This document shows positions 50,020 to 62,798 of a stretch of 64,000 nucleotides of DNA, piece by piece (the stretch's first letter is position 1; the number at the start of each line of letters is the position of its first letter). The stretch comes from Dipylidium caninum (Eukaryota; Platyhelminthes; Cestoda; Cyclophyllidea; Dipylidiidae): NCBI GenBank assembly GCA_017562135.1, contig QEYB01000255.1:248001-312000 (forward strand), given 5' to 3'. The notes beneath the pieces were generated by a model. It made no database searches. It was not told the DNA's origin and was given only the letters and a program-made list of their open reading frames with translations. The position numbers were made by a program, and so were the translations under genes.

Positions 50020-53000
50020 TTACAAACACCGCACGTACACGGTATAGACTACTATCGCGCACCTCGAAAGTGTCTAAAATAAGCCGCTCTCGTGCAAGTC
50101 TGTAATTGGTCGAAACTCCTTCAGCGTTGTTACGTGACCTTGTGGGCTCGAGGTGCAGTGCCGATTGGTTAATTCCATGTGAATGATTCAAAATGCAAAC
50201 GCTTTTTTGTTAATAGTAACCCCCTTAGATTTTTGTACCGGACTCCAAATAGCATCTGTACTGGCTTCCCAGAAACCAAGACGATGAGTCGGGGCTGGGT
50301 GTCTCAGTACGAAACACGAAACCTAAATGAGGCAAATAAATATTTCACACTGAATCAAACTTATTGCACTTGGATATGGATACCACAAATAATTGCCCGA
50401 CTCATTGTCACTTTGACCATTGATGCAGGCGCCTTACCTACGCAGACTGACACCCCTAATTTAATGACTCGTACGCACCATTCTATTCGAAATGACGCCG
50501 CACATTTTGCCTCTTAATCACAAACTTTTTACATCCACCCATGCATTTCAATCAGGCGCGGTTCACCTGCTGATGGACACCGTGGGGGGATCTGGAAACA
50601 ACGGCTTCGCCAAACACAAGCGATGTAAACGTGCTAATCCGTAGCCTCTCAAGAAGATGGCCATTCTGATATGTGGGCTCTCTATATTTGCAGGTGTCCT
50701 ATGTTTCATTTCAAATAATAGAACATCGTGATGCCTCAAGGGCATATAGGGGATTCTGCCCTATTTATGATTATTTTCATAATACTAGGTAATTAATCTA
50801 AAACAAGCATTTTTTCATATTACACTAAAGTGGCAAACGTTCCGAAATTTTCACGGTGCAGTTGAAGATTGTGGACTCGGACAAGCCCTGTTCATGTTGC
50901 ATAATACGAAGAAATACCGAATTTGCCAAACATTGAAACTGCAAATTTTGTTTCCCTCGGTAATGCCTGTCTCAGATGGCGTAATATGGGGTCACAGATC
51001 GCCATCAAGTCGCATAATTTCCCTTCCCAGAAAGTGTCTCATCGCCGCCCTCTACGTCTGGCGATGTCTTACTGTTTGTGGTTCAGATTAGAACAAAAAT
51101 CGGGCCGTTTGATGCATTTACAGCTCCGAAATGTCCTTAGACAGCTGTTATAAGGCGAGGTGATTGAGCGAGAAGTGCTATTCCTGGTGAAACCTGTCTA
51201 CTACGGGAACTCCATCTATTTGACATTTCGGTTAAACAAAGATTTATGACCTTAGAGGAATATTCGTATGATGGGGCTGGCGTTTTCTATCGTCTGAGAG
51301 AAAATGAATGCCGAGAATGCAGCAGGGTGTTTGAAATGAAGCGCAAGTTGCTTTGAACACCCCACTACCCTCATTCTGCACTTATATGTGGCGAGTTAAA
51401 GGAGTAGGTGTGTTAGTTTGGGGCACCTTCGTGGATCTCCCAAGTAAAGGTCATATTTTAGGATTTCATGAACCAAACACTATTCAGCTGCCCCGAAAAA
51501 GGAGGCTTTCCGCGCAGGGCACCAGAAACTTTCGGACACATGCTTCAAAAACCGCTTCGATGCACCTTCCAGTTCTCCATGTACACCTCTTTCTTCAGAA
51601 GGTAGGCTGGAGGAGCCTTTTCTGGAGTCCTCTCGTCAACACAAGAAGTTATTCTGCTTCAGGGAAGACTTGAAACCTTCAACAGAGACGACTGCCACTA
51701 TGCAAGACATTCTCTAAGGGTGGCAGTTATGAATGCGTTAGTGATGAAACACTTATAGGGCGTCCTGATTTGCAGTGGCCATTGAAATAACGCGAGGTAT
51801 AGTTGAAGATTAGTTAGCTGCTATGTGAGATGAGTCGCCTGCCCACTTGAGGCCGCAGTTGTCCATCACTGAGAGTTTCCAAGGGAGACACCAGCACAAC
51901 ATTCGGTAGGGGGTCGTTGCAGGATTTAATGGACGAAAAGTGCAGCTGACGAGCAGAGCATGCACATTCTAGTAGGAATTCGCCCACGCCCGGGGTTCAG
52001 GCGCTTTTGCGGTCACATGGCAAAACTGCCCTCCTCCTTGTGCCGCGGTGCGCTGCACTCGGTTGTGCGTTTTATGGCTGCGTCCAGTCGCGTGCAAGAG
52101 TCACTTCACCTGGTCAGGCGTTTCCCTGCTGGTACCAGCCCCTTCTCAACGACGGTAAACTGCTTCTGATATTTTTCGGTAAAATGGAGGGGGATAACGC
52201 AACCGCCCTCCACGAGGTCTACATTACACGCAGCCGACCATTTAAAAGACTATCGAAGGAAGGTCAGAGCTTCAGAAATCCCCATGTACTGGTAGTGGCG
52301 GGGGGGGGGGTGATGAAGCTGCTAAGAACTAATCTTTGATTTCAAAAAAGAAAGGAAAACTGCAAGTAAAAGCATTGACGTCGCGGCAGCACCGAGTGAC
52401 TTGATGGTGAAAGTCTTCTGGATTGCCCTCCTCTGTTGGAATCTCCGATTTTTCATTAATCCCCGGATTCGCTGAAGTTCAAGAAAAAAATATGTAAATA
52501 CACTCGTCCCTTGTGAATCTCACTACACGGTTTACGCGACCTTTATGTTGGGAGCTCCTTCGAGCCCGGGGCAGGAGCTGTTCTGCTCCCCGCTCGCACC
52601 CGCCCACAGGTGCCTCACTCAGTGGCGGAACACCTCCAGCACATCCACATTCTTTTTCGTTAGCATACGGTTCTCCGTGGGGACAAACGACTGCCTCCCA
52701 CGACTCACATCCTTCTCGCCCAGCGCCTCACTACAAGGCCCTCCACAGGGGAGTTCCCTGCTCAGATGCACCTGGAAACACCTTTTTCCTCTCATCTCAA
52801 TGCCCAACAGCCTCCACTCAGTGAAATTTTGCGATAAAGTGTCCATCAGGTCAAACGCCTTTAAGAGAACTGACAATTTGTTATACGACGAGCAGCTTAC
52901 CTGCACTTTCGTTTACTGCATCCCCAGCAGAGGAGTGACGACCTTCCTCCACGTTTTCGTCTAAATTATCCACAAACAACTTTTAGACGAGGGAGGTTGG

Positions 53001-55320
53001 GGTGAGGAGGGTCAGTTGATGGTTCTCAGTGCAGCGTGCATTTCCGCGCAGGCATTCGAGACAAGCCAAGACGCAGTGCCGACAGATCGCAAGACTAAAC
53101 CAGTGGAGAATGTGTTTGTGTGTGTGTGTGTGCCGCTGCTACTGCAGTCGTCGGATTCAAATGAAATGGGAAGTTTGTTCTGACATAAACGTAGCAAGCA
53201 TCAAGGAATGAGTCTGATCTTTCGATATTAGGGGCGGCCATTTAAAGGGGTTCAATTAAACTTAGATGTACCCTAAAAAGACAATTTAAGAGGAGCATTA
53301 GTGGAGAGAGCAACTCCAACAACCTCACATTTCGCATCTTCCATCAACAGCCAGCGTTAAAGAGCGTGTGGATGAGATGGTTTTTGCTTTTTGGTTTGCA
53401 TTATGATAAGTTACCTGGCTCCGCATTTCCGCTTTCAGAAGAGGCGTCATTTTGCCTATTCGGCAGAGGCTCCCCTGAAATGACGGTGAGGTTTTACTTA
53501 TAAAAAGCAAAAAAGCTTTCATCTCAAAGTTGCTCAATGCATTTGCGGCAGACTTCATTAAGGTTAAAACACAACCAAGAGGTGGAATTAAGTGGTGCAG
53601 GCTGCTGTGGGAGTGAGCACTAAGTCGCCGTTTAGTGTATGCTAAAAACCCCCGCCTGAGCAAATTGCAGTCACCGACCTGCGCTTGGTGCACACAACGA
53701 CCCGCTCCCCTCGTCCTTCTCCTCCAGCGTCACTATAACAGCGTAAGATTAGAAGTAATTCGTCATTGTATGGTGAAGAAATTGCTCGAGTAAACATAGT
53801 CAAGTGGAGAAAAATAGTCCGGCACACCTGTGTTCTCCACGTGAGGCGACGGGGGGTCGTGCACTGGGAGGTCTGGCTGAAAGTGGAAGAGTCGGTCACT
53901 GAAATCGTCATCTCAACTGCACACAGCATCCTCCTTCCCCCCAAAACTGTCTCAAGGTGGGACCCACTAACCACTTTAACCGCTTTTCTGTTAATAGTCA
54001 ACAAACGTCCACGATGTACTATGCTCGTGCGGCAAATCATTTTATCCTGGAGACATGGAAGACGAGAGTTTGTCCACTTCCGACGCGCCCTCTTCTAAGG
54101 GGGGTTTTTAAGCACTCCTTTTAGTCCACTCCTTTCCCACGTTATTTCACCCTGGGCGATAAAACACGTCTTCCCCTTTGTTAGCGTGGAAGTTCGCAGA
54201 TCCGCATGAAAGGAAATGAGTTTAATGGCAGAACCAGCGCCAAATTTCTATTGTATTTCAGTTGGACGCTTCCGTACCCGCGGACCGGACAGCGCAGATG
54301 ATGTGGACTATGCACACCGTTAAAAGTCGAAGGAATGATGAACTTCGGGGTGGAAATCATCCAAAGCACACCTGAATAATTCGCATCGGAGTCTGCATGC
54401 GCCCATTATCCTACGCCGACGCTTTCGGTCGCTGGAGCAGCCAACGGGTACGGCTAGTGAGGGCTGCAAGAATGTTTTACCTCATCTACTCTTCTCTGTT
54501 TTGGTAAAAAGCATCTGCATCAAATGGTCGTCACGGGGCATCTTTAAGGTGCATGACTTGAAATGCCAAATGGTAATAAAACACGCTTGTGAACATGATT
54601 AAGCGAGGCATCAGCCATCATTAGGTCTGAACATGAAGGCATCAGATGGCTCAATGCTTTAAGGCAATGAGGATGGCAAGGATCTCGCTTCTACCACTAA
54701 ACCAGTCTCAGGAGGGTATCTGAAGGGGGCGCATCTCTCAACCGGGAGGTTGTCAAGGCGATTCAAGCCGTCCTGTTGTGGAACCGCAGACTATGAAGTT
54801 GAAGGATCAAAAAGAGCGACGTGTACCCGACATGCGGCAACGGTTACGGTGCCCTTCTTGTGATCACAGCCTCGTCCCCTGTCGACGGAGTTCAAGTTCC
54901 AGAAAGGATGCGTTGTCCTCAATTGTGCTCGACACCAGACACTACCACTCACTTTGTGTGACAAAACTGCCTTTTGGCGGATGCCAAACCTTTACCGACG
55001 CAGATGAATAGCTCACGTGCGGCAGATGTAAGTCACCAAACAGCCGACTTTATTTACCTGAGGGTGCTCCGATGCCAATCACACCAAATGCCTCTGCGCT
55101 CATTTCCTCACTCCTCCCTACTTTTGCACAGAGTACACAACTACCGCCGATTCCTTGTCTGCCAATTGCCAAATTCAATTTCAAAAGGGTGTGACGAGCA
55201 GTTAAATCGAAGGAGACAGCAGTGAGGTTCTGAAAGCATATCTCACTTGCATTGCAATGAGCATTCGCTTAAAGTGTATACTTCGGGGCAGGAAAAAAAA
55301 CAAAAAATTTGTATGAATAT
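50020..55320. other. No supported gene between paralogues A and B
   Basis: The two paralogues point the same way and are separated by about 5.3 kb in which I find only short overlapping frames. A GT microsatellite is at 53113-53132 and a G run near 52302-52311. No direct repeats flanking either paralogue were recognised. Confidence 0.4.
53113..53132. repeat. (GT)n microsatellite
   Basis: About nine GT units in intergenic DNA between paralogues A and B. Confidence 0.75.
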
Positions 55321-55326
55321 GCGAGA

Positions 55327-55866
55327 TTAGCATTCCTGAAGCTTACGACGAATGAAGTCAGCGATCTCCTCCCACTGAAGATGTTCGCTTTCCCAATTAT
55401 TTGATGATGTGGAAAAGATTACTGGAGGATGGGAAAAAATCGTTGGATCGAACTTCTTCCCATTTGTACTGATTTCACCGAGGCTCACGAGGAGCATCCT
55501 CTGGAGCCACTGGGGTTTGACTGTGAGGTGGACGAGAAGCCGTGGATAAATGGCGTCGAGGAGAAAGATTTGATTCCCTGGGATCACGATGATGGCGCAG
55601 TCAGTAACCTCCAGAGCTTGAAGAAAGTTGTCGAAAGTGTCGTCCAGGTCAGTGCCACCCACTGACTTGGTTGCCACGCTAAATAAATCCAGTTGGGCTT
55701 GTGCTTTGGCAGCCAGCCACTGAGTAAAGGCCTCGGAGAGGTCGGTGGAAGAGGGCGGAACGCCGTTGTCGATGGTCAGAGCACGTGGTGTGAAGATGAC
55801 AAGGTGATTGGAGGGAGGCAACATCTCTCGAAGACGATTTGCAGCAGCGGTTGAACTGCGACTCAT
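55327..55866 (-). CDS. Unrecognised intronless protein, family member B
   Basis: A single open frame of 179 residues, starting at the ATG at 55866 (two codons into the longer frame) because both paralogues then begin with Met-Ser. Motifs shared with A and C: LVIFTPRAL (22-30), TFDNFLQALE (77-86), CAIIVIPGN (90-98), AIYPRLLVHLTVKPQW (105-120), KKFDPTIFSHPPVIF (137-151), NNW near residue 156-158, and a final helix EEIADFIRRKL. No signal peptide or membrane span. An ATTGG motif lies about 50 bases upstream on the coding strand. The two intronless copies differ at most positions, so the duplication is old, while both remain open, which implies selection. Function unknown. Confidence 0.72.
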   Translation of the reverse strand: MSRSSTAAANRLREMLPPSNHLVIFTPRALTIDNGVPPSSTDLSEAFTQWLAAKAQAQLDLFSVATKSVGGTDLDDTFDNFLQALEVTDCAIIVIPGNQIFLLDAIYPRLLVHLTVKPQWLQRMLLVSLGEISTNGKKFDPTIFSHPPVIFSTSSNNWESEHLQWEEIADFIRRKLQEC

Positions 55867-55869
55867 GCA

Positions 55870-58282
55870 CACGCCACGCCACTGCAGCTAGACACGCCTA
55901 GCAGGAGTGGTCGCCGTGGTCCAATGAGAGCCGGCTGACAATCAGATCTTCTCCTTAGTTCTGGAAACACCCTCGCCTCTCCGCCTGCTGAGAGGATTGG
56001 CCAGAGCGGAAAAAGTCCATTCGCATTGGATACGCCGTTTTGTCCAATTAAGGAATAATTCCCGGGGTGGGGTGCCCCTAACGCAGGCAACACACACAGA
56101 ATTACAACGAGTGCATAGAAATATGCCCTGATTAGTAAATTTTCACCTCCGACGGAAAATGCCACCTTCTGAATATGGTAGTTGCCTATAAGAGGAAACA
56201 AGATAGCCTTGAATCAAGCACGTAAAACGCGTAATATGAGGGATTTATTCGGCCCCCACCATTGTCTACGATGGTTCGACTGTAGTGAAGCCCTGTTGAG
56301 CCATGCCAGTTGTGTGTATTTTGCGCATGTGCGTGCTTGCTCGGACGACCGCACTCAAACGATTGCCCATAGAACAATGAAAGATATCAGCCCATTTTCC
56401 CACTCTGCTTCCGAGGCTACCACAATCGAAAGCCTTCCAATGCATGTCGGAAAACCTTTTGGCTTGTGGCACTTCTCCGTTTAGATATTAGTCATGTGAA
56501 GAGCCATTCCAGGAGCCATTTGCCCAATTATGACAATTCTTATGCCCTCACATATCCAGCATACGCTACTTTCTAACAGAATCAACAGTTCCCATGAATG
56601 CCAGCAGATATGAAATTTCTCTTGATATCGTTGCCGTCCGTTACCCCGGAGGGGTTATTACGGCCGGTAAAGACAATCTCAATAGAAATCGACCCATGGC
56701 AATATGCTTACGGCTGTATTTCGTATCATTCTTCGTTCGACTACACTAACCGCATTCAACACTCTCCTCACTTTACCTCTCGAGGTAACCACACTAAGAT
56801 GCCATTTCATTTTCTCCTCCCGTATGCGCATTGTGCAGAGCGTCATTATATGTGGTTTTACAGTCCTTGCCGCCCTTTTTACTTCATAATGGCGTTGGCT
56901 CCGCAATCCTTTTCTCTTATCTTGTTCTTTCAAGCCATTTACCTCTTTGATTTACTTTCTTGCACATATGTATATGTATTTATATAGTGATACTATCACA
57001 TAGAAAATAAAATAAATAAAGTTGACTACATAATGTTACATATTATTACATTATTGTATTAGAGGGTACCAAGGTTAATATTATTAATAATCATTGCTGT
57101 TACTATATTAACATTATGTGATTAATGTTAGCATAATATTATATTAACAAATAACAGCAAATAATATGACCGCAACTGGTGGCACTGCATTCTCAGCCGT
57201 AGGGCATGCGAAGTTCCACAGGCGCGCGTAGGCTACCTCCCATGATGTCATTTCTTGCCGGCGTAGTTTTCCTCGCAGGTGGAGGCATCTACGCCACAAC
57301 AATTCACCTAGCCTAACAACATGGTATTCACCGGTTGGTCAAACGTTGGCTCTACATTCCGCAGGACTATTAAAGATATGGTTGTAATCTACATGCCCGA
57401 TCACTTCCCCGCCTCCATTCGTTCTCAGGGTTCGGGTCGACATTAACATCCTGAGGCCCGGGGTTCCCTTTATCCTATATGAACGCAGAATATTCCTCGA
57501 GCGGAGCGCTCTCGCACCTTATTCAAACATCACCGGCGGACTCAGGAAAGAATATGATAGCAAACCTATATAAAGATTAAAAGTCTTTTATTTTGCCGTG
57601 AATAGCTATGGGCTGAGGGTTGTTGGACGTGTCAAGGAGGTCGTAACAAGATAGGAACCAAATGAGCAAAGAACGATATTAATTTTGCCAATATACTTTT
57701 ACAAAGAAATGTCAAAGACGAAGTCCGCAATCTAAGGATGTCTTTCGAGACACTTATTATAGAAGCGTAGCGTTAACCTTTATTTATGACAAATTCCTCA
57801 TAACAACTTCAACACATACAATAGAAATCCACGTAAGGTCATTACCGTAATTCTCGTTGTTGAAAGTGTAGTAAATGGGCAAATATAATTGTATCAGGTT
57901 TAAATTAAACTCAAATACCTATTTTAATATAATTTATAAAGGCAAATGGGTTGTCGGGCTATCATTTAGATCCCTCTATGGATCTAAATATGAACAGCTT
58001 AGAGTAGTACCAGCCTACTAAGACGCGATTACACAAAGGTAAGGGAATATTTAGTTAGAATGATAGACAACCACGGAAATGAGGGTTTTGGAAGATTACG
58101 GTCATAAAAATTTTTCAAAGCTTTACTAAACATGTAAAAATTGGTTAAATATCTATCAATTCATAAATTACTTTTGTGATATAATATTTAATAAGTAATT
58201 TAACTTTATAACTGAGCATTACAACTTTGGTTGGCGGCTCAATTAATACCGACGGTGTAGCCTATACCTGCTTCCCGTTAAA
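55870..58282. other. Intergenic; composition switch near 56950
   Basis: Upstream of ARP1. At about 56950 the DNA changes to strongly AT-rich sequence (long ATT/TTA strings to 57170). A GC-richer island, 57175-57560, interrupts it and is listed separately. No exon other than the ARP1 first exon at 58283 could be supported. Confidence 0.4.
57175..57560. mobile_element. Possible transposon or solo-LTR remnant
   Basis: A block of about 390 bases is clearly GC-richer than the AT-rich DNA on both sides and has no open frame. It contains TATAT followed by GC-rich sequence and a TTATTC/GAATAA string near 57530, an arrangement seen in some LTRs. I find no second copy in the window and no clear terminal repeats, so this is weak. 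Confidence 0.2.
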
Positions 58283-61200
58283 ATGGAGACTATAATAATG
58301 AATCATCCAATTGTTGTGGATGTTGTACGTTAATGCCTATTTTGGGCACAAAATAGCACTAATATGTTAATGTTGGTCTACCAGACATTAGTGCTCTATC
58401 TCGCTTGAATTTATTCCTAAGTAGCGGCTTTTAGTGTCTACATTTATAAGTGGTCTATAGTTCTATGCGTTTACCAAGGTCAAATTCTTTAGGATCTTGG
58501 TTAATTTGAAATTTGAAGTTGTTTCCAAACGTTTATGACCTCAGAGAAAGACATTGTAGCGTGAACATGAGTTTTGCTACATTCAAATGACCAAACAGTC
58601 TAAATATGGTCTAACAAATCCTACCTGTGCCGCCAGTTCGGATTTGAGATTTCACCCTGTTGACTCTCAATAGTGACAGTTTTAAACTTTTTAGGGAACG
58701 GGTGTGCTCAAAGCAGGTTTTGCAGGCGATCAGGTCCCAAAACACTACTTTCCTAACTTGTGAGTTTTCCTTCATGTTAATTTGTTGCGCAGATTAAAAG
58801 CCACTGCTAGTTATTAACTGCTCTTCTCCGTGTCGCAGCATCGGTCGACCAAAACATGTGCGGGCCATGGCAGGAGCAATTGAAGGGGATTATTTCATCG
58901 GTCCGAAAGCGGAGGAACATCGAGGATTGCTCAACATTCGCTATCCAATTGAGCATGGTATTGTGCGTGATTGGGGTGACATAGAACACATATGGCATTA
59001 CATCTACAGTAAGGACCAACTAATGGTTAGTTCGGAGGAGCATCCAGTGCTACTAACGGAGGCGCCGCTCAATCCTAAACACAACCGCGAGAAGATGGCT
59101 GAGATGCTCTTCGAAACTTTTGGCGTACCTGCTCTCTACATTTCTATGCAAGCGGTACTCAGCCTGTATGTTTGAGATTCTTTTAAAGTGGGTTTTGCGA
59201 CTTATCCGATTACTAAGTTATGTGGCTGTTTCGTGTGCCGTACACTTGTGTATAAGGCTAGCTGATAACGGAGTAAATAATGCAAAGCGACTTTGAGACT
59301 AGTGAATTGGAATTTGTGCACATGTTAGTAGCGTGAAATAATATTATTTTTAATAGTACTTAATGGATCGGCACCAGAAGAATCAAATAAGTTTATTTAT
59401 AAAATAAATCGTTCCTATACTATTAAAACAAAACCTTTCAGTCGTATGGTTTTTTTTCAGGCCGCCATAAACTACCCGTTGCAATTTCTTCTGCATATTT
59501 TAATCCTCATACTCTTGATTCGATGAGACTATCTGACCAAACTGTATTCTCCTTTTTTATGCTTTCGTAATCATGGGCTTTTATCTTTTTTATTTACATG
59601 TATAGAAATAATGTTTTTGAACTAAAAATTATTCATATTACGGAAAAAGGGATGCATAAATGACACAGAGTAGAGATTCCAAGAAGATCGCTAGTTAACA
59701 CCTATGCAATTATCTCTGCTTAAGTATAATCCAAAAATTTCATCAACGCACTTCGCGTATATTTAATAAAATTCGAATTATCACAAATTAGCAAGTACAA
59801 TGTTGGTATGTTTTGACCTACCAATCCTACATTTTGGGACAAGTAATACCGGTGTATGTTCATTCAAAAAAGCCTTACCTTTTAAATTTTACGTGATTTT
59901 AAATTAATTTAAAATCAGTGAAATGCCCCTCATTCGTAAGAAGAGAAATATAGACCCGTTTTTACTGGCCAACGTGAGAACATCATTTACATAAGCGCCT
60001 CAGGATTAAGAATGTCGTACTGCTAACCAAGTGCCTTTGGCTTGTGAACCAAACCGTGAAGCATTAAGTTTCCAAGTTGCTTTCACAACTCTGGATCCAG
60101 CGAAATACATTTGAAGAGCCGTCTAGCTTCGTGACACCAAATTGATGTTTGAATCGCGCAGGTTAATGAAGGCGTACTTCACGTTACGCCTTTAGTTCCG
60201 TTAGTACGAAGGTGTTTGTCTGCGACTTTTTGCTAATTTATTCCTTTTCCAGAAAGTGTTTCTTGAAATGATTCCTACTCCCAGTATATAGCTGGTTTTA
60301 CATGTCACACATAGAAGGCAAACGAATACCCACTGTCGGTTGAATAAAGCATACTCCTCTGAGAAGAGAGCCATCCTTGTGTCCATTTCCATATCAGCTA
60401 TGCTTCAGGCCGAACGACGGGAGTGGTGTTGGATTCCGGTGACGGTGTGACTCACTCAGCTCCAATCTACGAGGGCTACGCATTGCCGCACTCTATCGAG
60501 CGCATGGACCTAGCGGGCCGGGACGTTACACGCTACCTGCGTTTGCTCTTGCGCAAGGAGGGAACGGACTTACACACCACTGCTGAGTTTGAGATCGTGC
60601 GCCAGGTTAAGGAGCGTTCCTGCTTTGTTAGCCTTAGCCCCGGGAAGGTGGAAGCGGTGGAAGGACAAGAATCATACCGCCTTCCTGACGGTTCTGTACT
60701 CCAAATTGGTTCCGCTCGTTTTAAGGCACCGGAACTCCTCTTCAGGCCAGATCTCATTGGCGAGGAGTATTTTGGCGTGCACCAGGCAAGTTGTTATCCA
60801 TCTCTTACTAGTGATTTTTGAGTACGTTACCATTGTTGCCTTTTTGTAAGATCGACTGATGTCAATTTATGTTTGCCTATAATCATATTCTTTACATATT
60901 CTATTCCTTGTCATCAGGTTTTTTAGGTAAAAAACACCCGTTTCTTTTAGCTCATCTAACATAAGTACCTTCATAGCAGTAAAGATACTTTTAAAAAACA
61001 TTTTCAAGAAGTCAACATACCTCCCTTCGATGCCTGGCCTTTTTTAAATTACTTCAATGTCTTCACGCCTATGTGACTACTTTTATGAGAAATTCCATGG
61101 CAAATTTACTGTAAAATGAGCCCAAAAGGTAATCATTCTTGAGAAAGCTGTCGTCCTGAGTAGACTCATAGTGTGAATGTCATAATTTTTTTGTCGTAAG

Positions 61201-62751
61201 CTATTTTGTATAAAATAGTCCCAATGGCTCTATTGACACATTTGTTATTCAAGTCAAGTGGAGTGTAGGATGTTATTGACATCCCTCTACGTCGGCGTTG
61301 TACCTTAATTTTTAAAAATATGAATTAAAACGATGACCACATGAAAATAATATTCTTCGTGATGACGCATTTTGTTTGTCCGGCTGCTGGAAGATATCTT
61401 CAAACATTTCCGATTACTTACCAAAAGTAGTCTCTCCGATTCCCATCTAGTGATTGGGACCAGACTCGAAAATGTACCGGGCATTGCATGTGGTTTAGCG
61501 CGTTCGAGCGATGACAGTCTTTTATTTGTTGAAATAAATGAATTTTATTCCGCTTTGGACCCATACATTTGGACTTATTTTCGATATATTTTTGTTTGAC
61601 TTGCCAATTAATTATTCCTACCCCACCAGAATGGGCTTTCTAAAAAGTTTCCTTTTTTGGCTGGACAACTGAGTCAATGGAAAATCGGATTTTTTGGGGA
61701 GGATTCCATAACAAACTATCACCTACTCCACATAATGTCATTTCTCCTCGTTTAGTTCTTTTCTCATAAAACAATGTCAAGCTTTGCATTCTCCATCTAC
61801 CCCCATATGCATTGGAAAGATATTTTATGCTCTAGGACTTATTTCTTTAGCTTATTTGACCCAATATCTAAAAGGTTGAATCATAAAACTGTTTGTTAAG
61901 ATAACTTCCTAAATTGAGCCTGGTCTTGAGCCATCCTCAAATTATTAATTTTCGTTAATGCTGAAGTTGTTTGCGGCATTTATCAAGGCGAGACATTCTC
62001 ACAAAACCTGAATAAACTTATTTGTTTCTACTTCAACGGGTTGTTTGTTTTTTTACTTCTACATCTTCCAAGACATCTCCAAGTTCCAATAACCCATGCT
62101 TTTGATGCCCAAACAATTGGGCGCCAAAGTTGGGACCAGTGGAAGATCTCTAAGTCCCACTTTTTTGTTGAGATGTGTGCGCGCATGCATTGATCCACGC
62201 AGGCACACACACACACGCGCACAGTTGTGCTATTGTAAGCCTGTTTGAGCCTGTTTAGATTTTGCATTTTTCCGGTCTCTGGCATCACACAACTTCTCCT
62301 TACGTACACACTCATGTTAAGTAGGCGCGGATCCAAAATCTACCCACTCTCCTCTCTTTTGTCCACGCATAATCTCTTCAGGTTTTCTGTGTCCCCTTCC
62401 TTTAAGCCTAATATGTTCCTCTTGCCGCTTGTGTCCATGTGACACTCTTGTCAACGATTATAATAATTGTGGAAAAAAGTAGGAATTTTCCTTAAAACTT
62501 GATGGAAATGGGAAGTTTTCATGTCCGCCCATTATAAAAGTCAAAGTCGGTGGACATTTGCGTGTATGTGGATACGCTGGTTCACCTACAACACTCTTTT
62601 TCTACTTCTTACTCGAGGACCCGTGAAACTTTGTCCATTAAATCTGCTTTGCACCTGTAATAATTCACCTTAGGATGTCATCACTTTCACGGAAGTTAAC
62701 TTGACTTGTGTTTACTGACACACACAAACTTTTATGCATTTATCTTTATTT

Positions 62752-62798
<47 letters not shown>

